Source: Actinomycetota bacterium (GTDB lineage: Bacteria; Actinomycetota; Aquicultoria; Aquicultorales; JAMCWL01). From it: 54,881 nucleotides of DNA. The stretch is taken from assembly GCA_023481285.1 (NCBI GenBank), contig JAMCWL010000054.1, forward strand, positions 1 to 54,881. The letters run 5' to 3'. Below the pieces are notes generated by a model. It worked only from the letters and a program-made list of their open reading frames with translations. It was not told where the DNA came from and made no database searches. Below are positions 9,155-18,574 of the stretch, in pieces. The stretch's first letter is position 1. Every line of letters starts with the position of its first letter. Made by a program: the position numbers and the translations under genes.

Positions 9155-10480
9155 ATGGAAAAGTCAGCCGTTAGGATCCCCTTTTATCGCAGCGTCGTCT
9201 TTATCTGTTACGTGATAACTCTCCTGACAGTCGGCCCGGCCGTCTTCGTAGGTCTCTTCTGGATGATGCCGGATGTGGTCCAACTGATGCCCAAGGGTGC
9301 TGACGTAAAGCCGCTGGTAAGCACACTTGTCCTGGCGGCATTGGTAAAAATGCCAGCCGTGACGCTCTTGATCGGCAGCCCGCTCTGGATTTACGCCCTC
9401 GGCAAGTACATCACCAAACCCATCAGGGGCTTGGGGGTGACGCTGACCGACGCGTCCACCGGCGATCTCACCGGCTTGGTAAAGATAAAGCGAGATGACG
9501 AGGTTGGACGCCTATCAGAACAGGTCAACGGGGTAATCTCGAACCTCCGTGAGACGGTTTCGCGGATCAAGAGTTCCACGGAGGTCGTGAGCTCGGCGGC
9601 AAACCAGCTCTCCCTCTCCGCTCAGAACGTAAATACCGCCACGATGGAGGTCTCGACAAGCATCCAGCAGATATCCAAGGGCGCCGAGCTCCAAGCCCAG
9701 AAGATAGATGAGACGGCCCAGGCACTCAAGCGAATGAACCAGGTCGTCCACGACGTTGCGCACCAGTCCCAGGCGGCTGCCGAGACGTCCGAAGAAGCGG
9801 CCACCATCGCGGAGCGCGGCGAGATCGCCACCAACCGCGCGGTGGCCAAGATCACGGAGGTGCGCGACGTCATCGCCAGCTCGGCGAGCACGGTCACCGC
9901 CCTCGGGGAGAGGTCCAAGCAGGTTACAAAGATAATCGACGTCATAACGGACATAGCGGACCAGACCAACCTTCTCGCGTTAAACGCGGCGATCGAAGCG
10001 GCGAGAGCCGGGGAGGCCGGCAGGGGCTTTGCGGTCGTCGCCGAGGAGGTTCGCAAGCTAGCCGAGGGATCGGCGTCAGCCGCAGACCAGATCGGTTCGC
10101 TCTTAAGCGAAGTTCAAAACGACACGGAAGCGGCAGTCTCCGCCATGGGCGTCGGCAAGCGCGAAATTGAAAATGGCGTCGAGGTGGTCAACGAAGCAGG
10201 CGAGGCGCTCAAGCATATAACCAGGGCCGCCCGGGAAACCAGCCAGATAGCCGTGCGAATCTCGGAGATGATGCAGGAACAGATCGTCATCTCCGAGACG
10301 GTCGAAAACGCCATGAGCGACATCGTCTCCGTCGTCGAGGAGAACGCGGCGAGCGCGGAGGAGACGGCGGCGGCGACCGAGGAGGAGACGGCGTCCATGG
10401 AAGAGATAACCGCCGCCGCCCAGGAGCTTGCCGATATGGCCGGTAAACTCGAAGAGGCCATTGGCCGGTTTAAGATATAG
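9155..10480 (+). CDS. Methyl-accepting chemotaxis protein with a very short extracytoplasmic loop
   Basis: Two TM helices, HAMP, and the signalling hairpin IADQTNLLALNAAIEAARAGEAGRGFAVVAEEVRKLA. Confidence 0.95.
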   Translation: MEKSAVRIPFYRSVVFICYVITLLTVGPAVFVGLFWMMPDVVQLMPKGADVKPLVSTLVLAALVKMPAVTLLIGSPLWIYALGKYITKPIRGLGVTLTDASTGDLTGLVKIKRDDEVGRLSEQVNGVISNLRETVSRIKSSTEVVSSAANQLSLSAQNVNTATMEVSTSIQQISKGAELQAQKIDETAQALKRMNQVVHDVAHQSQAAAETSEEAATIAERGEIATNRAVAKITEVRDVIASSASTVTALGERSKQVTKIIDVITDIADQTNLLALNAAIEAARAGEAGRGFAVVAEEVRKLAEGSASAADQIGSLLSEVQNDTEAAVSAMGVGKREIENGVEVVNEAGEALKHITRAARETSQIAVRISEMMQEQIVISETVENAMSDIVSVVEENAASAEETAAATEEETASMEEITAAAQELADMAGKLEEAIGRFKI

Positions 10481-10491
10481 CGAGGCCCAAA

Positions 10492-11001
10492 ATGGTTAAT
10501 AATGCTCCAAACGAAGAGAAAGTCGTCGTTATTCGCCTGGGCGATGAGGAGTACGGCGTTGATATCCTCGTCGTCGCGGAGATAATCAGACCGACCGAGA
10601 TAACGCCGTTGCCCAGAGCGCCCAAGTCGGTCGTCGGGTTGATCAACTTACGAGGAAAAGTCATACCGGTCATCGACGCCCGTGAAAGGTTTGACCTGCC
10701 GAAAGTGAAGTCCAAGCAAAGCGAGCGCATCGTCATACTCAGCATGGACGACGGCCAACTGATAGGGGTTCGAGTAGACGCGGCGACGGAAATCCTGACG
10801 CTCGGCGGCGACGAGATCGGTCCGGCCCCGGACCTCGCGCTAAGCGATGGAATTAAGGAAGCGATCAGAGCTGTCGCCAACCGCGACGATCGTCTCATAA
10901 TCCTTCTGAACCCGGAGAAGATTCTGCCCCCATCCGAGCTTGAGCAGACGTTTGTTGCTGCTGAAGAGCATAGCGCGGGCGAGGAGGCGGAGGTTGAGTG
11001 A
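10492..11001 (+). CDS. cheW: Chemotaxis coupling protein CheW
   Basis: EYGVDILVVAEIIRPTEITPLPRAPKSVVGLINLRGKVIPVID. Confidence 0.93.
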   Translation: MVNNAPNEEKVVVIRLGDEEYGVDILVVAEIIRPTEITPLPRAPKSVVGLINLRGKVIPVIDARERFDLPKVKSKQSERIVILSMDDGQLIGVRVDAATEILTLGGDEIGPAPDLALSDGIKEAIRAVANRDDRLIILLNPEKILPPSELEQTFVAAEEHSAGEEAEVE

Positions 11002-11360
11002 AACGAGTGTTAATCGTCGATGACGCCGCCTTTATGCGCGTGATGATTAAGAACATCTTGACGCGCGAGGGATTCAATATTGTCGGCGAGGCCGGCAATG
11101 GCGTCGAGGCCATTAAATTATACGGCGATCTCAAGCCCGATGTGGTGACGATGGATATCACGATGCCCCAAATGGACGGCCTTACGGCACTCAAGAGCAT
11201 TCTTCAGAAGGACGAGAGCGCCCGAGTCGTGATGGTCAGCGCAATGGGTCAGGAGAAGCTGATATTCGAAGCTCTCGATGCCGGAGCGGTAGATTTTATT
11301 ACCAAGCCGTTTCAGCCGAGCAAAGTGGTTGAAACGCTCAACGGCTGTCTCAACAAGTAA
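10998..11360 (+). CDS. cheY: CheY-type response regulator
   Basis: VLIVDDAAFMRVMIKNIL, DVVTMDITMPQMDG, VMVSAMGQ, FITKPF; GTG start overlaps the cheW stop. Confidence 0.9.
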   Translation: MKRVLIVDDAAFMRVMIKNILTREGFNIVGEAGNGVEAIKLYGDLKPDVVTMDITMPQMDGLTALKSILQKDESARVVMVSAMGQEKLIFEALDAGAVDFITKPFQPSKVVETLNGCLNK

Positions 11361-11381
11361 GCGGAAGATAAGGAAGACCGG

Positions 11382-12428
11382 ATGCCGATTCGTGTTTTAG
11401 TCGTCGACGACTCGGCGCTCATGCGCTCGATTGTCGTGAATATGCTCTCGACGGATGACGCTTTGGAAATCGTCGATATCGCCCGAGACGGGCTTGAAGC
11501 GGTCGAAAAGACAAAGCTTCACTCTCCCGATGTGGTGACGCTCGATATCGAGATGCCAAGGCTGAACGGCCTGGAGGCTCTCAAGCTCATTATGAGAGAG
11601 TGCCCAACCAGGGTCATCATGCTGAGCAGCCTGAGCTCGCCTGAGACGACCTACGAAGCGATAAGCCAGGGCGCGGTCGACTTCATTGCGAAGCCCCCCC
11701 CCGGAGCGCCCCTTGCCAAGGAAGAGTTCGTGAGCGAATTGATAGATAAGATTAAAGCCGCCGCCATGGTGAGCCTTTCGAAGCTGGTCGCCACTGCGCC
11801 CGCTAAAAAAGTCCGGCGACTTGGATACGGTAAGGCGCTCTTTATGAACAAGGTGGTGGCGATCGGGTCTTCAACCGGTGGCCCAAAAGCTTTGGAAACG
11901 GTTCTCGAATCGATACCCGAAGAGCTACCGGCGGCTTTGCTGATAGTCCAGCATTTGCCGGTAGGCTTTTCAAAAGCGCTTGCCGACAGGCTCAACGAGA
12001 GGTCTACGATACAGGCCAAGGAGGCGGAAGACGGCGATGAGATTTGTCCCGGGTTCGCCCTGATCGCTCCAGCCGGTTATCATATGGTCGTTGCCAAAGG
12101 GAACGGCCAGCCTAGAGTTGCGCTTGAGGACGGACAAAAGCTGTGGGGAGTCAAGCCGGCTGCAGACAAGCTGATGGTCTCGGTTGCCGAACGGTTTGGA
12201 ACAAGAAGTGTCGGCGTTCTCCTCTCTGGGATGGGCGTAGATGGAGCCGACGGGCTGTCGGCTATCAAGCGCCGGCATGGCAAGACGATTGTGCAGGATG
12301 AAGCGACAAGCATCATCTTCGGCATGCCCAAGGCGGCCATAGAAAAAGGCTCGGTCGATGAGGTTCTCCCCGTCACCGAGATCGCGAGAGCGTTAGGAAA
12401 GATCTGCGCTAAAAAGGTGGGAGGATAA
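11382..12428 (+). CDS. cheB: Protein-glutamate methylesterase CheB
   Basis: Receiver domain plus VVAIGSSTGGPKALETVL and LLSGMGVDGADGL. Confidence 0.95.
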   Translation: MPIRVLVVDDSALMRSIVVNMLSTDDALEIVDIARDGLEAVEKTKLHSPDVVTLDIEMPRLNGLEALKLIMRECPTRVIMLSSLSSPETTYEAISQGAVDFIAKPPPGAPLAKEEFVSELIDKIKAAAMVSLSKLVATAPAKKVRRLGYGKALFMNKVVAIGSSTGGPKALETVLESIPEELPAALLIVQHLPVGFSKALADRLNERSTIQAKEAEDGDEICPGFALIAPAGYHMVVAKGNGQPRVALEDGQKLWGVKPAADKLMVSVAERFGTRSVGVLLSGMGVDGADGLSAIKRRHGKTIVQDEATSIIFGMPKAAIEKGSVDEVLPVTEIARALGKICAKKVGG

Positions 12429-14302
12429 TGAGCGTAGATATGTCGGCATACCTGGACATATTCAACACTGAGGCCACGGAGCTTCTCGCAAGTCTTAACA
12501 ACGCTCTTCTCGCCCTGGAAAGAAACGGCGTCGATGCAGTTCAGATCAACGAGACGTTTCGCGTGGCCCACACCTTGAAGGGCATGGCGGCGACGATGGG
12601 CTTCAACAAGATGGCCGAGCTCACTCATGGCATGGAAGCGCTCCTCGAAAAAGTCAGGAAAGGCCAACGTACCATCAATTCGGAGCTGCTCGACCTTCTC
12701 TTCAACTGCCTGGATGCCTTAAGCGTCCTCCTTAAGACCGGCGAGCTTGAAAGCCTGGAGGAGCTGAAGGCTGCGCTCGACGCCGCGAGCACGGGGCATT
12801 GTCCAAGCGAGAGCGGTTACGAGGTGAGCGTAAAGTTCTTAAAGAGCTGTGCGATGCCAAAAGCGCGTTCCCACGTCGTTATAAAAGCCCTGGAGAAGAT
12901 AGCTACGGTTGAGAGCTCCAACATGGAAGAGCTTTCGAAGGGAACCTTACCGGATAGCTTCAAGGTTACCATCCGCTCAACAGCCGACAGGGCGACGATA
13001 GAGAGCGTTCTCTTGAGCGTCTCGGAAGTGGAGGCTGCAAGCGTAACCAGGTTTAAAGATAAGAAAAAGCCGGTTGGAAAAAAGGCGGTCGGGGAAGTTG
13101 ATGAGAGCACAAGGCAACCGGGGGTATCGCTAAGCGAAACGATCAGGGTAAACGCGGCCCATCTGGACAATCTGCTCAACTTGGTCAGCGAGATGGTCGT
13201 CAACCGGACGCGACTTGAAACGCTCGTATCTTCCGAGCAATTCGGGTCGCTCACCGATGCGATCGACGAATTGGGGCAGATCACATCCGGCCTTCAAGAA
13301 GAGATACTGGCGATGAGGATGATACCGGTAAGCTATGTCTTCAATCGCTTCCCTAGGATGGTGCGAGACGTCGCCCACCAGCTTCGCAAGGAAGTAGAGC
13401 TGGTTATTGAGGGCCAGGATATCGATCTTGACCGCATGGTCCTGGACGAAATAAGTGAACCGCTCACTCATCTCTTGAGGAATGCGATCGACCATGGCAT
13501 TGAGCCGCCCGAGATCAGGGTCGCTTCAGGCAAACCGAGGACGGGCACGGTTAAGTTGTCGGCTGCCAGGAAACATGGGAGCGTCGTCATCGAGGTCGCC
13601 GACGATGGGCGAGGGATCGACCCGGAGAAGATCAAAAAGATCGCCCTTGAAAAAGGCCTGGCCGACCCCGAGGAGATCGCATCCATGGGGAACGACGATT
13701 GCTACTCCCTCATGTGGAAGCCTGGATTTACGACCGTCGGCAAGGCGACGGCGATATCCGGGCGAGGGGTTGGGCTGGATGCGGTCAAAGACAAGATCAG
13801 CGACCTTGGCGGAATCTTGAGAATCCGTTCCATGCTGGGTTCCGGTAGCTCTTTCGGCCTAGAAGTGCCCCTGACCCTGGCTCTTATCCCTGCCCTGATG
13901 GTCACGGTAAGAAAGCAAATATTCGCGTTGCCCTTGAGCAATGTCATAGACATAGCGTCGTCCCACGATGTGGAGACGCACCGGATAGGCGACCGCCAGG
14001 TCATCGTCTTTAGGGGAGAAACCATCCCCCTCGTCGATCAACGGGCCATCTTCGGCGGTCCCGACCCCGATCGAAAGCCCGGCTATGTGGTGACCGTTCA
14101 GGTCGGCGACGACAGGGTCGGATTAAAGGTCGAGCGCGTAATCAGGAAGCAGGAGATCGTTCTCAAACCGCTCACCTGCTTTTTACGAGGGATTAAAAGT
14201 CTTGCCGGGTCAACCGTACTGGGCGACGGTACGGTGGCCCTGGTAGTCGACCCCAGAAACCTTCTCGAATGTGAGCGCAAATTAAGGGGAGCTTATGTCT
14301 AA
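12428..14302 (+). CDS. cheA: Chemotaxis histidine kinase CheA
   Basis: HPt RVAHTLKGMAATMGF; LLRNAIDHGIEPPEIR; ADDGRGIDPEKI; GRGVGLDAVKDKI; CheW-like C-terminus. Confidence 0.95.
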   Translation: MSVDMSAYLDIFNTEATELLASLNNALLALERNGVDAVQINETFRVAHTLKGMAATMGFNKMAELTHGMEALLEKVRKGQRTINSELLDLLFNCLDALSVLLKTGELESLEELKAALDAASTGHCPSESGYEVSVKFLKSCAMPKARSHVVIKALEKIATVESSNMEELSKGTLPDSFKVTIRSTADRATIESVLLSVSEVEAASVTRFKDKKKPVGKKAVGEVDESTRQPGVSLSETIRVNAAHLDNLLNLVSEMVVNRTRLETLVSSEQFGSLTDAIDELGQITSGLQEEILAMRMIPVSYVFNRFPRMVRDVAHQLRKEVELVIEGQDIDLDRMVLDEISEPLTHLLRNAIDHGIEPPEIRVASGKPRTGTVKLSAARKHGSVVIEVADDGRGIDPEKIKKIALEKGLADPEEIASMGNDDCYSLMWKPGFTTVGKATAISGRGVGLDAVKDKISDLGGILRIRSMLGSGSSFGLEVPLTLALIPALMVTVRKQIFALPLSNVIDIASSHDVETHRIGDRQVIVFRGETIPLVDQRAIFGGPDPDRKPGYVVTVQVGDDRVGLKVERVIRKQEIVLKPLTCFLRGIKSLAGSTVLGDGTVALVVDPRNLLECERKLRGAYV

Positions 14303-14909
14303 CGATACGAACTTGGGAGATTTCGAACTCGACGCCCTGCGAGAGATCGGCAATATTGGAGCCGGTCATGCGGCGACCTCACTCTCGCATGTATTGGACA
14401 GGAAAATCCTGATCGACGTGCCTAATATAAAGATCGTTCCCCTCGTTAAGCTACCGGAGCAAGCAGCCGACCGGGTGGAGGAGCCGGTAACCGCCGTTTA
14501 TGTCAGAATTACCGGGGATATCACGGGGACAACGCTCTTTCTGCTCTCAAGCGAGAGCGCCAGGAGGATTGCCTCCGTTCTCTTGAACGACGGAGAGAAT
14601 TCAATTCACTTGAGCCGCAAGGGCAAAAACTTGCTGAACAGAATCGGCGGCATCATGGTCAGCTCTTACCTGAACGCTCTGGCCATGTTCACCGGCTTGC
14701 GCGTTGTAGCCACCGAACCGAGCTTCGCTTTTGATATGGCCGGGGCTCTCGTCGAGGCGGTGGCGATCGAACTCGATCTCGAGGCGGAAGTAGGCATCGT
14801 GGTCGAAACCAGGTTCGTCGATGACGATGAAGAGGTGGATGGACGCATCGTCTTTCTGCCAACCCCCAAGTCCCTAGGTTCGATTTTGGCGAAAATTGGA
14901 GTTTATTGA
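14295..14909 (+). CDS. cheC: CheC-family CheY-P phosphatase
   Basis: LDALREIGNIGAGHAATSLSHVLDRKILIDVPNI. Confidence 0.88.
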   Translation: MSNDTNLGDFELDALREIGNIGAGHAATSLSHVLDRKILIDVPNIKIVPLVKLPEQAADRVEEPVTAVYVRITGDITGTTLFLLSSESARRIASVLLNDGENSIHLSRKGKNLLNRIGGIMVSSYLNALAMFTGLRVVATEPSFAFDMAGALVEAVAIELDLEAEVGIVVETRFVDDDEEVDGRIVFLPTPKSLGSILAKIGVY

Positions 14910-14912
14910 ACG

Positions 14913-15407
14913 ATGGCTGGAGAAGAGGTAAAGAGCACGGAGCATAACGTGGGCCTCGGTGAATTAAAGGCGTCGAGTGGGCGGGTGGTCCTGGTCACCA
15001 GAGCGCTCGGCTCTTGCATCGCGGTCGCCCTCTATGATAGAGAGCGCAAAGTTGGTGGTCTGGCCCATGTGATGTTGCCAAAAGGATCTTCGAGATCGAT
15101 TGGTACGGCCGGCAAATTCGCTGACGAGGCCATCTCCAACTTGCTTCTGGAGATGAAGAAGTTTGGCTGCGACGGCACGGTCGTGGCCAAAATAGCCGGT
15201 GGGTCAGAGATGTTTAAGAGCAAGGGCTCTTCTATCGGCACCATAGGCAAGAACAATATCGAGATGGTTAAGCAGGTGCTGAGAAAGATGAAGGTGCCCG
15301 TCGTCGCCTCGGACGTCGGCGGGAACAAGGCGCGCTCCGTCTTCTTCGATACGGAAACGGGCCTCTTAATGGTGCGCTCTGTAAACGGAGAGACGAGGCG
15401 GATGTGA
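14913..15407 (+). CDS. cheD: Chemoreceptor glutamine deamidase CheD
   Basis: LGSCIAVALYDRERKVGGLAHVMLPKG; KIAGGSEMF; position next to cheC. Confidence 0.92.
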   Translation: MAGEEVKSTEHNVGLGELKASSGRVVLVTRALGSCIAVALYDRERKVGGLAHVMLPKGSSRSIGTAGKFADEAISNLLLEMKKFGCDGTVVAKIAGGSEMFKSKGSSIGTIGKNNIEMVKQVLRKMKVPVVASDVGGNKARSVFFDTETGLLMVRSVNGETRRM

Positions 15408-16519
15408 GGTCCGGGGTTTCTATGAGGAAGATAAAGGCGGTCGAAGCGCAAGATAAAAGTCTCGAGAGGTGTAGCGCGCTCGAGAAAGAATGCTGGGAGC
15501 TCGCAAAAACAAACGCCGAGCTTGAGGATAAGCTGGCCGAGATATACTTCACTCACGAGTTCTTTAAAGCGCTGACCGGACGGGTGAACGTCATGCAGGT
15601 ATCCGCGCTCATCTCCGATGGAGCGGTCGGCATATTGGGTTCCGAGACCGCCTGTGTCTACCTCTTCAATCATCGAGAGAGCGAACTTGAACCCAAGGGC
15701 GCTCAGGGGCGCTCGCTCTCCGATTTCAAGCAATCGGTCAAGCTTGGCGAAACGGTCATCGGAGTGGCGATCGAAAGAGAAGAGCTGACGGAGCACGTAG
15801 ATCCATCGCCTGACGATTCGTTCCTCGCCAACAGCGCATCTTGGACGGGCTTGCAAGCCGCCATACCGTTGAAGACACAGGAGACGGCGCTGGGCGTGGT
15901 GGCAATTGCAACCGCCAAGCGCAACAAGCTTACTCCAGCCGAGCGGGAGAGGTTTGAGAACATCGCCAACATGAGCACGCTCGCCCTGCACAACGCCCTT
16001 CTGAACGAGGAACTCGAATGGCTGTCGGTGACCGACAGGCTGACCGAACTCTACGACTACGGTTACTTCCAGGGAAGACTTCGGGAAGAGCTGCACCGGG
16101 CTGAACGCATGGACCACAAGATAAGCCTCATAATGATCGACATCGACTACTTCAAGGATTACAACGACGCGTTCGGCCACCCGAAAGGGGATCTTGTTTT
16201 AAAGAGATTGGCACAGATTCTCAGAGACAACACTAGAGATATCGATATCATCGCACGCTATGGCGGGGAGGAGTTTGCTATAATCCTGCCGGAAACCGAA
16301 AAGCAGACGGCCTTGGTGGCTGCCGAGAGAATAAGGATGGCGGTGGAGAGAACCGAGTTTGCAGGGAATGAGAACTTGCCCATAGTGAACAAGACGATCA
16401 GCCTTGGGGTAGCCTGTTATCCGGATGACGCAAAAACCCCGGAAAGCCTGATCGAAAAGACGGATGAGGCGCTTTACGCCGCGAAATGGCGGGGACGCAA
16501 CAGAACGCAGAGTATTTGA
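15404..16519 (+). CDS. GAF-GGDEF diguanylate cyclase
   Basis: DRLTELYDYGYFQGRL and RYGGEEFAIILPET; canonical I-site RDID five residues before GGEEF. Confidence 0.92.
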   Translation: MRSGVSMRKIKAVEAQDKSLERCSALEKECWELAKTNAELEDKLAEIYFTHEFFKALTGRVNVMQVSALISDGAVGILGSETACVYLFNHRESELEPKGAQGRSLSDFKQSVKLGETVIGVAIEREELTEHVDPSPDDSFLANSASWTGLQAAIPLKTQETALGVVAIATAKRNKLTPAERERFENIANMSTLALHNALLNEELEWLSVTDRLTELYDYGYFQGRLREELHRAERMDHKISLIMIDIDYFKDYNDAFGHPKGDLVLKRLAQILRDNTRDIDIIARYGGEEFAIILPETEKQTALVAAERIRMAVERTEFAGNENLPIVNKTISLGVACYPDDAKTPESLIEKTDEALYAAKWRGRNRTQSI

Positions 16520-16528
16520 GGTGGAGAG

Positions 16529-17011
16529 ATGTCCAAGATGGTTCTGATCGTTGACGACAGCCGGATGATGAGATTGATGGTCCGAACGAACCTGGAAGCC
16601 GCCGGCTTCGAGGTCGTCGAGGCGGAGGACGGAGACGACGGCATCGAGAAGGCCGCAAACGAAAATCCCGATCTCATAATTCTCGACGCCGTCATGCCCA
16701 GGCTGGGCGGGTTCGACGCTCTTAAGGTTCTGAAGTCCGACTCGAAGACGGCGGCCATTCCGGTCATCATGTTGACCGCTCAAAGCAACACGACGGACCA
16801 GATCGAGGGGTGGTCGGGCGGAGCGTCGGAGTACGTAACCAAGCCCTTTAATCCGGCAACGTTGATGGAGATCGTCCAAAAAGTACTGGGAGAAGAGGAG
16901 TATAACCTTCAGAAGAAAGAGCGCCAGATCGAGAAGTTGACCGTCTTGCAGAAGTTAAAAGAAAGAACGGGGGCAAATGGGAGGTCAGAAGGAGACGGCG
17001 GTGACAGATAA
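16529..17011 (+). CDS. Response regulator receiver protein
   Basis: VLIVDDSRMMRLMVRTNLEAAGFEVVEAEDG; LIILDAVMPRLGG; KPF. Confidence 0.92.
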   Translation: MSKMVLIVDDSRMMRLMVRTNLEAAGFEVVEAEDGDDGIEKAANENPDLIILDAVMPRLGGFDALKVLKSDSKTAAIPVIMLTAQSNTTDQIEGWSGGASEYVTKPFNPATLMEIVQKVLGEEEYNLQKKERQIEKLTVLQKLKERTGANGRSEGDGGDR

Positions 17012-18191
17012 TCAACAGCGACCCGGTGCCACAAGCGAGAGTCCGCAGGGTGAGAGGAAGCCGGACAGGGAGAAAAACCTTAAGGCCGTACTCAAAGCGC
17101 TGAAGGAGACCAAAAAACAGCTTCGGGAGCGGCTGGCTGAGCTCGCCATGCTTCTTGAGGTCAGCGAAAGCATGGCAAGCGCCATAGATAGAACCAAGCT
17201 TGCGGATATGATAATCGACGCCGCGACCCGTTATCTGCCCTCCGATACGGCCTCGCTTTTCACCACGACAAACGATGAAGAGTATCTAACTGTTAAGGCT
17301 TCCGTCGGCCTTAGCGAGGAGGCCAAGAGAACAAAGGTAAAGTATGGCGAGGGCATTGTGGGTTGGGTTGCGCAAAACCGTGAACCCCTTCTCTTGGTCG
17401 GCAAAATCAAGGACCCGAGGTTCAAACCGCTAATCAAGCGCGAGGGAATTCGCTCGGCGATATGCCTTCCCTTAAAATTTGAGAACAGGATCGTGGGCGT
17501 CCTCAACGTAACCAACCTCAAACGCGAACGTCTCTACGCCGAAAGCAACCTACACGTGCTGATGATAATCGGCGATGTCGCCGCAATCGCGATGGAAAAT
17601 GCGCGCCTTTTCGAGGAAGCCGAGCGCGCGTACCTGAGCACCATAGCGGCGCTCGCATTGGCCATCGAGGCGAAAGACCCGTGTACGAGAGGTCATTGTC
17701 AGGCGGTCGCCAGTTATGCCGTGGCCATAGCCGAGCGCTTGAATTTGGACGGGAATGAGACCGCCCGCCTTGAAACCGCGGCCCTCCTCCACGACATCGG
17801 CAAGATCGGCATTCCGGAGGAGATCCTTAAGAAACCTGGAAAGCTCGACGAATCCGAGCGGAACGTTGTGAAGCTCCATCCTTTTACTGGGGTCCAGATA
17901 ATCGAACCGGTTGAGCACCTATCCTCCGTGCTTCCTATCATCTACCATCACCACGAGCGCTATGATGGCAAGGGCTATATAGATGGACTAATAGGTGAGC
18001 ATATCCCCATGGGGTCGAGAATTCTCGCGGTCGCCGATTCATTTGACGCCATGACATCCGACCGCCCTTACCGAAACGCCTTGAGCATCTCGGAAGCGAT
18101 AGAGGAACTTAAGCGCTGTTCGGGTAATCAGTTTGACCCCGATGTCGTCAACGCCTTCCTTGAAGTTCTTAATGAACTGGCAATAGCATAG
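16977..18191 (+). CDS. GAF/HD-GYP cyclic-di-GMP phosphodiesterase
   Basis: GAF region; LLHDIGKIGIPEEILKKPG, HHHERYDGKGYIDGL, ADSFDAMTSDRPYR. Confidence 0.9.
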   Translation: MGGQKETAVTDNQQRPGATSESPQGERKPDREKNLKAVLKALKETKKQLRERLAELAMLLEVSESMASAIDRTKLADMIIDAATRYLPSDTASLFTTTNDEEYLTVKASVGLSEEAKRTKVKYGEGIVGWVAQNREPLLLVGKIKDPRFKPLIKREGIRSAICLPLKFENRIVGVLNVTNLKRERLYAESNLHVLMIIGDVAAIAMENARLFEEAERAYLSTIAALALAIEAKDPCTRGHCQAVASYAVAIAERLNLDGNETARLETAALLHDIGKIGIPEEILKKPGKLDESERNVVKLHPFTGVQIIEPVEHLSSVLPIIYHHHERYDGKGYIDGLIGEHIPMGSRILAVADSFDAMTSDRPYRNALSISEAIEELKRCSGNQFDPDVVNAFLEVLNELAIA

Positions 18192-18207
18192 AAAACGGCA
18201 ATAGAAC

Positions 18208-18298
18208 GCAATGGAACAATGCGCTTCTTGAATCGCACGCAGGTTCCATTCTCCATGTTCCATAAGCTCCATTGTCCATTGTTCCATTGTTCCATTGC
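18208..18298. repeat. GTTCCATTG-type short-word repeat with perfect 14-nt inverted arms
   Basis: GCAATGGAACAATG (18208-18221) is the reverse complement of CATTGTTCCATTGC (18285-18298). Confidence 0.8.
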
Positions 18299-18303
18299 TC
18301 TGC

Positions 18304-18341
18304 AAAAAATTAAGGCCCCCGTGTAAGGGGCCTTAATTTTT
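18304..18341. terminator. Bidirectional Rho-independent terminator between the che/c-di-GMP operon and tRNA-Sec
   Basis: AAAAAATTAAGGCCCC ... GGGGCCTTAATTTTTT perfect stem with A/T tracts on both sides. Confidence 0.9.
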
Positions 18342-18343
18342 TG

Positions 18344-18436
18344 CGGAGGTGCGTGGGAATCGAACCCACCAACCAGGGATTAACCCGGCCGACTGGTTTT
18401 GAAGACCAGCTGAGCCACCAGGCCCAATCCACCTCC
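18344..18436 (-). tRNA. selC: tRNA-Sec (UCA anticodon)
   Basis: Reverse complement GGAGGTGGATTGGGCCTGGTGGCTCAGCTGGTCTTCAAAACCAGTCGGCCGGGTTAATCCCTGGTTGGTGGGTTCGATTCCCACGCACCTCCG; anticodon stem CTGGT-CTTCAAA-ACCAG, long variable arm, T-arm GTGGGTTCGATTCCCAC, G discriminator; beside selB/selA. Confidence 0.92.
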
Positions 18437-18574
18437 ATAAAGCAGACGTTAGACGTTAGACACTGGACCCTGTCTAGATGGCTAGGCTTAAAACCGAGCG
18501 TTTTAGTTCCTAAGTGGTCTGGCTAAAATAAATCTTACATTTCAAGGTGCTGAGCCGCTGGAGCACCGGCGCTT

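Noticed and set aside
15032-16180. 382-aa minus-strand ORF
   Set aside because: Antisense to cheD and the GGDEF gene, which carry unmistakable motifs.
18039-18305. 88-aa minus-strand ORF with SNGTMEQWTMELMEHGEW
   Set aside because: Translation of the GTTCCATTG repeat and the 3' end of the HD-GYP gene; low-complexity artefact.
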